DNA of 64,000 nucleotides from Bog-756 sp963696495 (GTDB taxonomy: Bacteria > Actinomycetota > Acidimicrobiia > Acidimicrobiales > RAAP-2), in contig CAVOKJ010000002.1 of NCBI GenBank assembly GCA_963696495.1, positions 1 to 64,000 of the forward strand. The letters run 5' to 3'. The translations under genes were made by a program, and so were the position numbers. Of the stretch, positions 31,035 to 39,191 are shown one piece after another (positions within the stretch are counted from its first letter, which is position 1; each line of letters begins with the position of its first letter). The notes beneath the pieces are model-generated. The model was given only the letters and a program-made list of their open reading frames with translations, did no database searches and was not told where the DNA came from.

Positions 31035-32156
31035 TCAGACCTCCGCCACCGACTGGAGGCGCTCGGTCGCCTCGAGGTACTCCTCGACCATCGAGAAGAC
31101 GACGTCCTTGGCCTTCCGCACGGTCGTGGCGCGGCCGATGACCTGGCCGCAGGGGTTGAAGTTCACGTCACGAGCCTGCTCCGGGTAGCGGTGTCCGCGC
31201 GACACCGCCTCGATGGCCACCATCATCTGGAGGGGCATGGGCAGCGGATCGGGTGTGTCCTCCGACTCCCACGCCTCGGTCCAGTCGTTCTTGAGCATCC
31301 GGCACGGCTTTCCGGTGAACGAGCGCGACCGCACGGTGTCGCGGCTCGAGGCGGCCAGATAGGTCTCCATCTGCTTGGGGGGGATGTCGGCCTCCTCCAC
31401 GGTCAGCCACAGCGTCCCCGACCACACCCCCTGGGCCCCGAGGGCGAGGGCGGCGGCCATCTGGCGCCCACTGCCCACGCCACCGGCGGCCAGGACGGGG
31501 ATCGGGGCCACGGCGTCGATGACTTCGGGCCACAGGACGATGCTCCCCACGTCGCCGGTGTGACCGCCACCCTCGGACCCCTGGCAGATGACGAAGTCGA
31601 GCCCCGCGGCCTTGTGGTTGAGGGCGTGCTTGACCGAGCCGGCCAGGGCCCCGATCATCAGGCCGGCACCTTGGACCTTCTCCACCACGTCCGGCGGGGG
31701 AGTGCCCAGTGCGTTGGCGATCAGCTTGACGTTGGGATGCCGCAGCGCCACCTCGATGAGCCCGGCGGCATGGGCCGCCGTCCAACCGATCATCCCGTTG
31801 GAGGTGCGCTCGTCCTCGGGGATCTCCGGCACGTGGTGGTCGGCGAGGATCTTGAGGGCGAACTCCTTGTGCTCGGCCGGGACGAGGCCGCGGATCTGGG
31901 CCTCGAGCTTGTCGGGGTCCATCTCGTCCATGCCCTCGTACTTGGCCGGGATCACGATGTCGACGCCGTAGGGGCGGTCACCGACGTGCTCGTCGATCCA
32001 GGTGAGCTCCACCTCCAGCTGTTCGGGGGTGAAGGCGATGGCACCGAGGACGCCGATGCCGCCGGCATTGGACACGGCGGCCACCACGTCACGGCAGTGG
32101 GTGAAGGCGAAGATGGGGAACTCGATGCCGAGCTTCCGGCGGATCTCAGTGTTCAT
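31035..32156 (-). CDS. Nitronate monooxygenase / NPD-family FMN oxidoreductase
   Basis: 373 residues. An FMN-dependent TIM barrel: FPIFAFTHCRDVVAAVSNAGGIGVLG at the start, FVICQGSEGGGHTGDVGSIVLWPEVID with the phosphate-binding glycines, and PVLAAGGVGSGRQMAAALALGAQGVWSGT. These are the marks of nitronate monooxygenase and related enoyl-reductase-like enzymes. Its ATG overlaps the end of the TetR gene by 11 bases, so TetR and enzyme are co-transcribed. Confidence 0.88.
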   Translation of the reverse strand: MNTEIRRKLGIEFPIFAFTHCRDVVAAVSNAGGIGVLGAIAFTPEQLEVELTWIDEHVGDRPYGVDIVIPAKYEGMDEMDPDKLEAQIRGLVPAEHKEFALKILADHHVPEIPEDERTSNGMIGWTAAHAAGLIEVALRHPNVKLIANALGTPPPDVVEKVQGAGLMIGALAGSVKHALNHKAAGLDFVICQGSEGGGHTGDVGSIVLWPEVIDAVAPIPVLAAGGVGSGRQMAAALALGAQGVWSGTLWLTVEEADIPPKQMETYLAASSRDTVRSRSFTGKPCRMLKNDWTEAWESEDTPDPLPMPLQMMVAIEAVSRGHRYPEQARDVNFNPCGQVIGRATTVRKAKDVVFSMVEEYLEATERLQSVAEV

Positions 32157-32850
32157 GGTGCGGCTCCTTGGTCGGATGGCGGGTGGGGATCTCTGGGGTC
32201 GGCGGTTCGTCCGTCAGCTCCCCGGACTCGGTCGGCCCGGCGGCCACCGGGGACCCGGGTAGCCCGAGGAGGGCGGCGAGCCCGCGGACGGCCAGCTCGT
32301 CGGTCACCACCCCGGGCTCGAGGCGGCGCTGCATGGCCAGCCCGGTGAGGAGCGACTTGACCAGCACGGCCGACTCCTCGGGAGCGGCCACCGGCCGGGC
32401 GCCGACCGATGTCGCCCAGCCGGCCAGCTGGCGGGCGCTGTAGCGGCGGGCCTCGGCGTTGCGGACTCGGACGACGTCGGCCACCTCGGGGTCCCGGGCG
32501 GCCCGCAGCCAGAGCTCGTGTTCGAGGAGCGACCACCGGCCGGACCGGTCGTCGGACGTGTCGACCAGGTTGTCCCAGACGGCGCCCAGCTGGCCCGACG
32601 GTGAGTCGGTCATCGCCACCTCGGCCAGCACCAGGGTGAGCACCGAGTCCTTCCAGGAGTCGAGCAGGGCCAGCAGCAGGCCCTGCTTGCTCCCGAAGTG
32701 GGCGTACACCGCGCCCGAGGTGCGGCCGGCCGCCTCGGCCACGGCGTCCACGGACACGGCATCGATGCCCTGCTCGGCGAAGAGGTCGGCGGCCGCGGCC
32801 AACAGGAGGGCCCTGGTCTCCGCCTTGCGTTCCTCTTGGGTCTGGGACAC
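32146..32850 (-). CDS. TetR-family transcriptional regulator
   Basis: 234 residues from GTG 32850, preceded by a G-rich ribosome site. The HTH is clear: TRALLLAAAADLFAEQGIDAVSVDAVAEAAGRTSGAVYAHFGSKQGLL. The ligand domain (about 60-190) is followed by a disordered acidic tail. It lies divergent to the aldehyde dehydrogenase and directly upstream of the nitronate monooxygenase-like gene, so it probably controls both. Confidence 0.92.
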   Translation of the reverse strand: MSQTQEERKAETRALLLAAAADLFAEQGIDAVSVDAVAEAAGRTSGAVYAHFGSKQGLLLALLDSWKDSVLTLVLAEVAMTDSPSGQLGAVWDNLVDTSDDRSGRWSLLEHELWLRAARDPEVADVVRVRNAEARRYSARQLAGWATSVGARPVAAPEESAVLVKSLLTGLAMQRRLEPGVVTDELAVRGLAALLGLPGSPVAAGPTESGELTDEPPTPEIPTRHPTKEPHHEH

Positions 32851-32999
32851 GATCCCCCCGGTGGCCGTCCGTCCGTGCTGCGCTCGGGGCCACGATAGAT
32901 ATATCGGAAGCGTTATGCAAAAAGCCACCCCGGGAGCGGGTGATGTCGGCCCGGCCCGGACGTAGAGTGGCAATCGACGCCGATCTGGTGAGGAGCACG

Positions 33000-34433
33000 A
33001 TGCCGTCCATGAAGACCGAGGTGCGTGACAGGCTGTACATCGACGGGGCGTGGGTGGCCCCTTCGGGGACCGGATCGATCGACGTGATCGACGCCACGTC
33101 CGAGGAGGTGGTGGGGACCATCCCCGAGGGGACCGTCGAGGACATCGACCGCGCCGTGGCTGCCGCCCGGCAGGCCTTCCCCGAGTGGAGCGCCCTGCCG
33201 GTGGCCCAACGGACCGCCCTCCTGACCAAGGTCAGCGAGGCACTGGACGCCCGCAAGGAGTCGTTGGCCGATCTCATCACCCACGAGGTGGGTATGCCGC
33301 GGTTGCTCTCCCAGCTGGTCCAGGTGGGTCTGCCCACGGGCTCGTTCGCATCGATGGCCCAGGTGGCGGCCGACTTCCCCTGGGAGCAGACGGTGGGCAA
33401 CTCGCTGATCGTCCGGGAGCCGATCGGCGTCGTCGGGGCCATCACGCCGTGGAACTACCCGCTCCACCAGATCGCCGCCAAGGTGGCGCCGGCCCTGGCC
33501 GCCGGCTGCACCGTGGTGCTCAAGCCCAGCGAGGTGGCTCCTCTCAACGCCTTCGTGCTGGCCGACATCTTCGACGAGGTCGGTCTGCCCGCCGGTGTCT
33601 TCAACCTGGTGTCGGGAGTCGGTCCCGTGGTGGGCGAAGCACTGGCCACCCACCACGACGTCGACATGATCTCCTTCACCGGCTCGACCCGCGCCGGCCG
33701 CCGGGTTGCCGAGGTCGCCTCGGCCACGGTCAAGCGCGTGGCGCTCGAGTTGGGCGGCAAGTCGGCCAACGTGATCCTCGGCGACGCGGACCTGGACAAG
33801 GCGGTGCCCGACGGGGTGGGGAAGTGCTACTTCAACTCCGGCCAGACCTGTAGCGCACTCACCCGGATGCTCGTGCCCCGCGACCGTCTGGGCGAGGTCG
33901 AGGAGCTGGCGACGGCCGCCGCCGAGAGCTGGACGCCCGGTGATCCCTTCGAGGGGTCGACGCGTCTCGGCCCCCTGGTGTCGGCGGCCCAACGGGACCG
34001 GGTGCGGAACTACATCGAGAAGGGCGTGGGGGAGGGTGCGACCCTCCTGACCGGTGGCGCCGAGGCCCCCGAGGGGCTCGATCACGGGTTCTTCGTGAAG
34101 CCGACCGTCTTCTCGTCGGTCACCCGCGACATGAGCATCGCCCGGGAGGAGATCTTCGGTCCCGTGCTCGTGATCATCCCCTACGACTCGGAGGACGAGG
34201 CCGTGGAGATCGCCAACGACACCGACTACGGGCTGGCCGGAGGCGTCTGGTCCGCCGATGCCGACAAGGCGAAGCGAGTCGCCCGGCGCATGAGGACCGG
34301 CCAGGTGGAGGTGAACGGGGGTGGGTTCAACCCGATGGCGCCGTTCGGCGGCTACAAGCAGTCGGGCAACGGCCGGGAGTTCGGTGCCTTCGGTCTGGAG
34401 GAGTACCTCGAGGTCAAATCCCTGCAGCTCTGA
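33000..34433 (+). CDS. Aldehyde dehydrogenase
   Basis: 477 residues from ATG 33000 with GAGGAG upstream. Oxidises aldehydes to acids with NAD(P)+. Catalytic residues are all in place: Asn152 (TPWNYP), Lys175 (VLKPSE), Glu250 (ALELGGKS) and the nucleophile Cys284 (NSGQTCSA), with EIFGPVL and GGYKQSGNGRE near the end. Divergent from the TetR gene, with the shared intergenic region holding both promoters. Confidence 0.95.
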   Translation: MPSMKTEVRDRLYIDGAWVAPSGTGSIDVIDATSEEVVGTIPEGTVEDIDRAVAAARQAFPEWSALPVAQRTALLTKVSEALDARKESLADLITHEVGMPRLLSQLVQVGLPTGSFASMAQVAADFPWEQTVGNSLIVREPIGVVGAITPWNYPLHQIAAKVAPALAAGCTVVLKPSEVAPLNAFVLADIFDEVGLPAGVFNLVSGVGPVVGEALATHHDVDMISFTGSTRAGRRVAEVASATVKRVALELGGKSANVILGDADLDKAVPDGVGKCYFNSGQTCSALTRMLVPRDRLGEVEELATAAAESWTPGDPFEGSTRLGPLVSAAQRDRVRNYIEKGVGEGATLLTGGAEAPEGLDHGFFVKPTVFSSVTRDMSIAREEIFGPVLVIIPYDSEDEAVEIANDTDYGLAGGVWSADADKAKRVARRMRTGQVEVNGGGFNPMAPFGGYKQSGNGREFGAFGLEEYLEVKSLQL

Positions 34434-34535
34434 TTGCCCCGATTGCCCCGCACGCCTCGGGCTGGTCCGGTCGGGCCCCCGCACCGGGGCCGCCATTGAC
34501 TGTGGCAGCCGCCTCTCCGGCGCCGGCCCGAGCGC

Positions 34536-35714
34536 TCAGAACCCGAATTGGTCCTCGGTCAGCCCCATGTAGATCCGGGCCGCGTCGGTGTAGGTCTTCT
34601 CACCGATGAACACGTGCTGCGTCCCGGTGTACATGTCGCGGAACGCCCGTTCCATCCGGCTCCCCTCCCGGATGGCGGCGGTGCCGGCGGCCAGATGGGC
34701 CCACTGGACGATCTCACGCGAGCACTCGGTGGCGTAGGTGGCGGCGACCCGCATGTCGGCCCGCATGGTCGGCGTGAGTGGCCGACCGTCGACGACGGCC
34801 TGCTCGATGTCCCCGAACGTGTCCAGCACCAGTAGTCGGGCCGCTCTCCACATCGCCGTGTGGTGCGAGAGGTTGCGCTGGAAGGTCGCCCGGTGGGCCA
34901 GGGAGGAGTCGTCGCCCATCCGCACCTTGGTGGCCGCCAGCTCGGTGACGTCGTCGAGCATGCTCTTGGCGACGCCGAGCGCCCAGGAGGCGTGACCGGC
35001 GGCGGTGATCGGGATGAGGCCCATGCGGAAGGCGGCGGAGCGACCGCGTTCCGGGCTGCGGGTGAACAGTTCGAAGGTCCGGTACCGGGGGACGAACAGA
35101 TCGGTCACCTGGTAGTCGTACGAACCGGTTCCCTTCAGGCCCTGGACGTGCCACCCGTCGGTGAAGACGATCTGCTCGCGGGGGATGACGGCCACCAGCA
35201 GGGCCGGGATACCGGCGTCGTCGACGGAGATCTCTCCATCGACGGTGGGGATGAATCCGGCCGCCACGTACTCGGCGTGGCCGGTCCCCGAGCCGAAATT
35301 CCACGCCCCCGACAGCCGGTACCCGTCCTCCACCGTCTCGCCGGCCCCGTTCGGGAAGAACTGTCCGCCGACCGTCACCCGGTTGTCGTGGGAGGTGAAC
35401 ACCTCGTCGAACCCGGCGGCCGGTAGGTAGGCGGCGCAGGCCGCGGCCGAGGGAAGGTTGGCGATCCCGATCCATCCGAGGGAGCCGTCCTGCCAGGCGA
35501 GTTCGATCCACGCCTCGATCATCTCGGAAAAGCTGGGCTCGCTCCCTCCGGCGTCGATCGGGTTGCACCACTGCATGAGTCCGCTGGCCCACAGCGCTTC
35601 GACGGTCCGCTCGTTGAGGGTTCGCTGGCGCTCGGAGTCCGCCGACTCCTCGGCCACCAGCGGTCGCAGGGCGCGGGCCGCTCCCGCTCCTTCCACGGTC
35701 GCTTGGCTGGTCAC
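34536..35714 (-). CDS. Acyl-CoA dehydrogenase-like flavin monooxygenase
   Basis: 392 residues from GTG 35714 with GAGGAG upstream. The acyl-CoA dehydrogenase fold is recognisable, with a helical N-domain (ALWASGLMQWCNPIDAGG), middle beta-domain (YRLSGAWNFGSGTGHAEYVAAGF) and C-terminal four-helix bundle (GHASWALGVAKSMLDDVTELA). The glutamate base of dehydrogenases is not obvious, and the protein is closer to HsaA/DszC-type monooxygenases that need reduced flavin. Next to an SDR gene on the same strand. Confidence 0.8.
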   Translation of the reverse strand: MTSQATVEGAGAARALRPLVAEESADSERQRTLNERTVEALWASGLMQWCNPIDAGGSEPSFSEMIEAWIELAWQDGSLGWIGIANLPSAAACAAYLPAAGFDEVFTSHDNRVTVGGQFFPNGAGETVEDGYRLSGAWNFGSGTGHAEYVAAGFIPTVDGEISVDDAGIPALLVAVIPREQIVFTDGWHVQGLKGTGSYDYQVTDLFVPRYRTFELFTRSPERGRSAAFRMGLIPITAAGHASWALGVAKSMLDDVTELAATKVRMGDDSSLAHRATFQRNLSHHTAMWRAARLLVLDTFGDIEQAVVDGRPLTPTMRADMRVAATYATECSREIVQWAHLAAGTAAIREGSRMERAFRDMYTGTQHVFIGEKTYTDAARIYMGLTEDQFGF

Positions 35715-35757
35715 GGGGTGGGCTCCTCGGTCGTTGTCGTGGTGGGCGGGAAGTCGG

Positions 35758-36504
35758 TCACATGCCGAGCTGGTCGAGCAGGCCGACCCGCATGCCGGCG
35801 GTGAAGCCGCCGTCCACCACGAGGGCATGCCCGGTGATGAACGAGGCGTCGTCCGATGCCAGGAACGAGGCGGCGGCGGCGATCTCGTCCGGTCGGCCGA
35901 ACCGGCCGAGCACGTGCCGTTCCCGCATGGTGTCGCGGTAGAGCTCCATACCCTCGGCGTCGATGATCGCCCCGAGCATCGGGGTGTCGATCCCACCGGG
36001 GCAGATGCAGTTCACGCGGATGCCCCGGCGGCCGTAGTCGATGGCCATGCTCTTGGTCAGGGTGACCACGCCGCCCTTCGACGCGTTGTAGGCGGTGCCC
36101 CCCTCGGTGCCCTCGAGGCCCTCGATGCTGGCGAGATTGATGATCGACCCACGACCTTTGGCCAGCATGTGGATGGCGCTGTGCTTGTCGACGAAGAACG
36201 TCCCTTTGAGGTTGATGTCGATGATCCGGTCCCACTCGTCGGCCTCGAGGAGATGGACGGGGCCCCCGCCGGCCACTCCGGCCGCGTTGACCACGACGTC
36301 GAGGCCACCGTGGTCACCGACGACCGAGGCGAACGCTGCCTCCACCGCTGGCTCGTCGCGCACGTCGACCAGATGATCGACATCGCCGGCGACGTCGAGG
36401 GTGACCACGGTCGCCCCGTCCGACGCCAGGCGCTCCGTGCATGCGGCACCGATGCCTGATGCCGCGCCGGTCACCACGGCGATGGCTCCGTCGAGTCGTC
36501 CCAC
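35758..36504 (-). CDS. Short-chain dehydrogenase/reductase
   Basis: 248 residues. The Rossmann signature TGAASGIG (12-19), NAAG (73-76) and the catalytic Ser126, Tyr139 and Lys143 (YNASK) are present. The end FITGHALVVDGGFTAG is standard. The aspartate after beta 2 (TLDVAG) suggests NAD(H) use. It probably acts on an alcohol or ketone in the same pathway as the adjacent flavoprotein and aldehyde dehydrogenase. Confidence 0.93.
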   Translation of the reverse strand: MGRLDGAIAVVTGAASGIGAACTERLASDGATVVTLDVAGDVDHLVDVRDEPAVEAAFASVVGDHGGLDVVVNAAGVAGGGPVHLLEADEWDRIIDINLKGTFFVDKHSAIHMLAKGRGSIINLASIEGLEGTEGGTAYNASKGGVVTLTKSMAIDYGRRGIRVNCICPGGIDTPMLGAIIDAEGMELYRDTMRERHVLGRFGRPDEIAAAASFLASDDASFITGHALVVDGGFTAGMRVGLLDQLGM

Positions 36505-36631
36505 AGCGTCCCCCTCCTCGGCTTCCCCTGCCGTCCGGATCCCGGACCCGATTGAACGTAGGGGGCGCCGGACCCGCCGGTCAAGGTCGGCGCGCCCGGC
36601 GCCGGCGGTCAGGACGAACGGCCCGAACCGC

Positions 36632-37078
36632 TCAGGTCGGCAGGCCGGTGATCATGTGGTGGCTGACGTCGCCGACCAACTCGACGAGGTAGCGCCGCTC
36701 GGTGAACTCCCACCGGTCGTCCCGGCGGGTGAAGCGGTCGTGGTACCGCCCGGCCAGGATCGGCTGCAACGGCAGGCCGGGTACCGCTTGGAGCACGGTC
36801 CAGTAGGACCGGGCCGAGGCGGTGCCGTCCTCGTCGTCGATGTCCAGGATCAGGTTGGTGGTGACGTGCTTGGTGCCGGGCGTCCCGTCGGGGTACCGCC
36901 GCGTGGTGGAGGTGAACAAGGAGACCAGGGCGTCTCGCCCGCTGAGGAGCGACGGGCTGTCGGCGGCGCCGACGGCGGCGCGGCCCAGGAGGTCTCCCAC
37001 CCCGTCGAAGTCGCCGGCGTCGATGAGCTCGGCGTAGCGGGCGATGAGGTTGCCGATCCGGGTGGCGCTGTCGCTCAT
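36632..37078 (-). CDS. SnoaL-like (NTF2-fold) protein
   Basis: 148 residues; the ATG overlaps the stop of the upstream SnoaL-like gene by four bases. LIARYAELIDAGDFDGVGDLLGRAAV and SYWTVLQAVPGLPLQPILAGRYHDRF fit the ring-hydroxylating-dioxygenase small-subunit or SnoaL_4 type. Two such genes in tandem suggest a heteromer or two steps of one pathway. Confidence 0.82.
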   Translation of the reverse strand: MSDSATRIGNLIARYAELIDAGDFDGVGDLLGRAAVGAADSPSLLSGRDALVSLFTSTTRRYPDGTPGTKHVTTNLILDIDDEDGTASARSYWTVLQAVPGLPLQPILAGRYHDRFTRRDDRWEFTERRYLVELVGDVSHHMITGLPT

Positions 37079-37452
37079 GCCAGCGTGAGGTCGGCGTCGT
37101 CCCAGTAGGCGTAGACCGAACTGATGAGACCGTCGTCACGGAAGGTGAAGACCTCGATGCCGTCGATGGTCATGGTGGACCCACCGGTCTCGACCTCGAT
37201 CTGGAAGTCGATGGCCACGTTGGACGCGCAGGTGTGGACGGCCTTGGCCCGGAACGTCCACGAGTCGCTGGCGGCGATGCTCCCCTCGAAGAAGGCGGCG
37301 ATGGCGGCACGCCCGGTGTTGGCCGGATTGGACGCCGGGTCGGCCTGGATTCCGTCAGGGGTGAACAGTTCGGCGATCTGTTCGGGGTCACGCGCATTCA
37401 CCGCGGCGACGTAGCCGGCGATGCACTGCCGGAGCTCCTCGGGGCTCTTCAT
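37075..37452 (-). CDS. SnoaL-like / ketosteroid isomerase-like protein
   Basis: 125 residues. YVAAVNARDPEQIAELFTPDGIQADPASNP, then FFEGSIAASDSWTF and IEVFTFRDDGLISSVYAYWD match the Delta5-3-ketosteroid isomerase fold, including an Asp late in the pocket. It is coupled to a second SnoaL-like gene. Substrates may be steroid-like or polycyclic, in keeping with the HsaA-like neighbour. That is inference. Confidence 0.82.
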   Translation of the reverse strand: MKSPEELRQCIAGYVAAVNARDPEQIAELFTPDGIQADPASNPANTGRAAIAAFFEGSIAASDSWTFRAKAVHTCASNVAIDFQIEVETGGSTMTIDGIEVFTFRDDGLISSVYAYWDDADLTLA

Positions 37453-37510
37453 CCTCGCCCTCCTTCGCCGATCCGGCCGTGCCGGGCCCGGGCGCCGCCC
37501 GGAGGCCGCA

Positions 37511-38299
37511 TCACGCGCCCACCGCGTGGACCCCGCCGTCGACGTGGAGCAGCTCGCCGGTGGTCATGGGCAGCAGGTCGCTGAACAGGGCCACGCAGGC
37601 CCGGGCCACGACGTCGGTATCGAGCACGTCCCATCCGAGCGGTGCCTTCTCGGCCCACGTGTCCTCGAAGGAGTGGAACCCCGGGATGGACTTGGCCGCC
37701 ATGGTCTTGACCGGTCCGGCGGCCACGAGGTTGACCCGGATCCGCTCGGGACCGAGGTCCCGGGCCAGGTAGCGCGACAGGGACTCGAGCGCCGCTTTGG
37801 ACACCCCCATCCACGCGTAGGCCGGCCACGCCACGGTGGCGTCGAAGTCGAGCCCCACCACCGAGGCACCGGGTCCACCGGGGGCGCCGGCTGCCGCGAG
37901 CAGGGGACGGAACGCCTCCACCAGGGCCTTCAGCGAATAGGCCGACACGTGGAGGGCCACCTGCACCTGCTCCCAGTCGGCCTGGAACATGTCCCCTCCG
38001 AGGCACTCGGGCGGGGCGTAGCCGATGGCGTGGAGCATCCCGTCCATCCGGTCCCAGCGGGAGGAGAGGCTGGCCGCGGCGGATGCCAGCTGCTCGGGCT
38101 CGGTGACGTCGATCTCCAGGACCTCCGCCTCCTCCGGCAGCTTGCGGGCGGTACGCCTGGTCAGGGACAACCCGCGCCCGGCCCCGCTCAGCACGACCTC
38201 TGCCCCCTCGCGCTGCGCCAGGCGGGCGACGGCGAAAGCCAGCGACGCGTCGGTGAGCACCCCGGTGACGAGGATGCGCTTGCCGTCGAGGAGTCCCAT
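37511..38299 (-). CDS. fabI: Enoyl-ACP reductase (FabI/InhA type)
   Basis: 262 residues. LLDGKRILVTGVLTDASLAFAVARLAQREGA matches InhA closely. The catalytic Tyr161 and Lys168 (PAYAWMGVSKAALES) have InhA spacing, and RVNLVAAGPVKTMAA and TTGELLHVDGGVHAVGA follow. It reduces trans-2-enoyl-ACP in fatty acid synthesis, using NADH. Divergent from an F420-type reductase gene across a tandem-repeat region. Confidence 0.93.
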   Translation of the reverse strand: MGLLDGKRILVTGVLTDASLAFAVARLAQREGAEVVLSGAGRGLSLTRRTARKLPEEAEVLEIDVTEPEQLASAAASLSSRWDRMDGMLHAIGYAPPECLGGDMFQADWEQVQVALHVSAYSLKALVEAFRPLLAAAGAPGGPGASVVGLDFDATVAWPAYAWMGVSKAALESLSRYLARDLGPERIRVNLVAAGPVKTMAAKSIPGFHSFEDTWAEKAPLGWDVLDTDVVARACVALFSDLLPMTTGELLHVDGGVHAVGA

Positions 38300-38335
38300 G
38301 CGAGCGTCAGGTTATCGTGATCACTTCCTCCGGCC

Positions 38336-38396
38336 AGTTGGCCGTGTGGATTCGGCCAAGTTGGCCGTGTGGATTCGGCCAAGTTGGCCGTGTGGA
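38336..38396. repeat. 23-bp tandem repeat, about 2.6 copies
   Basis: Two perfect 23-base units (38336-38358 and 38359-38381) and a 15-base partial third fill most of the interval between the divergent fabI and F420-type reductase starts. The unit contains AGTTGGCCGTGTGGATTC. It may affect promoter spacing, or be a replication-slippage minisatellite. Confidence 0.9.
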
Positions 38397-38407
38397 AGGG
38401 TGTGACG

Positions 38408-39067
38408 ATGCGCATCGGGATCCTGGGAGGCACCGGACCCGCCGGCCGCGGCCTGGCCGTGCGGCTGGCCGCGGCGGGCGAGCAGGTGGTCATCGGCTCG
38501 AGGGACGCCGCCCGGGCCGAGGCGATCGCCACCGAGCTCGTCGGGAGCTGGGCCGACCGCGGCCTGGCCGTCTCCGGCCTCGGGAACGAGGACGTCGCCG
38601 CCTGCGACCTGGTCGTGGTGGCGACGCCGTGGGACAGCGCCGTGCCAACGGTTCGGCCGCTGGCCGGCAGGCTGGAGGGCAAGGTGGTGGTGTCGATGGC
38701 CAACGCCCTGGTGAAGCAGGGGCGCGAGTTCCTCGCCCTGGTGCCACCGCGAGGGTCGGTCGCCGCGTCGATCCAGGCGGCACTACCCCGGTCCCTCGTG
38801 TCCGCCTCGTTCCACCACCTGCCGGCGTCCGAGATGGAGAAGCTCGACGCCCCGATCGGTGCGGATGTGCTCGTCTGCTCGGACCACGCCGAGGCGACCT
38901 CGGCCACGGTGGCTCTGGTCGACTGCATCGACGGTCTGCGCGCCGTCGATGCCGGCAGTCTCGACCAGGCGGCGGCCATCGAAGCGTTCACCGCTGTGCT
39001 CATCACGGTCAACATCCGTCACCGGGTCCATTCGGCGCTCAAGTTGGCCGGCTATGACGACCACTGA
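38408..39067 (+). CDS. NADPH-dependent F420 reductase-like protein
   Basis: 219 residues from ATG 38408, behind GAAGGG. MRIGILGGTGPAGRGLAVRLAAAGEQVVIGSRDAARA is the NADP-binding Rossmann start of F420H2:NADP+ oxidoreductase (Fno/NpdG). LVVVATPWDSAVPTV, and the C-terminal helices with VLVCSDHAEATS, complete the fold. It would transfer hydride between NADPH and deazaflavin F420, common in Acidimicrobiia and Mycobacteriales. Confidence 0.88.
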   Translation: MRIGILGGTGPAGRGLAVRLAAAGEQVVIGSRDAARAEAIATELVGSWADRGLAVSGLGNEDVAACDLVVVATPWDSAVPTVRPLAGRLEGKVVVSMANALVKQGREFLALVPPRGSVAASIQAALPRSLVSASFHHLPASEMEKLDAPIGADVLVCSDHAEATSATVALVDCIDGLRAVDAGSLDQAAAIEAFTAVLITVNIRHRVHSALKLAGYDDH

Positions 39068-39106
39068 CACGATGCCGTCCGAAAAGCGGGTTAACTGACG
39101 TCGTGC

Positions 39107-39181
39107 GCGGGGACACGGTGAGTGGGGACACGGTGAGCGGGGACACGGTGAGCGGGATCACGGCGAGCGGGATCACGGCGG
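39107..39181. repeat. 15-bp tandem repeat, five copies, upstream of mshC
   Basis: Units read GCGGGGACACGGTGA three times with one variant, then GCGGGATCACGGCGA and a last variant ending in G. They end ten bases before the mshC start. A length of 15 leaves a multiple of three, so any read-through frame would be kept. The diversification from left to right suggests old duplications. Confidence 0.9.
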
Positions 39182-39191
39182 AAGGGGACCG

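Noticed and set aside
29826..32348. An 840-codon open frame on the plus strand
   Set aside because: Opposite the LpdA-type, carbonic anhydrase and nitronate monooxygenase-like genes; low-complexity translation and no domain.
34536..35714. A genuine acyl-CoA dehydrogenase
   Set aside because: The fold is present, but the usual catalytic Glu and the acyl-CoA-specific motifs are not clear and the middle domain is closer to flavin monooxygenases, so only the superfamily is claimed.
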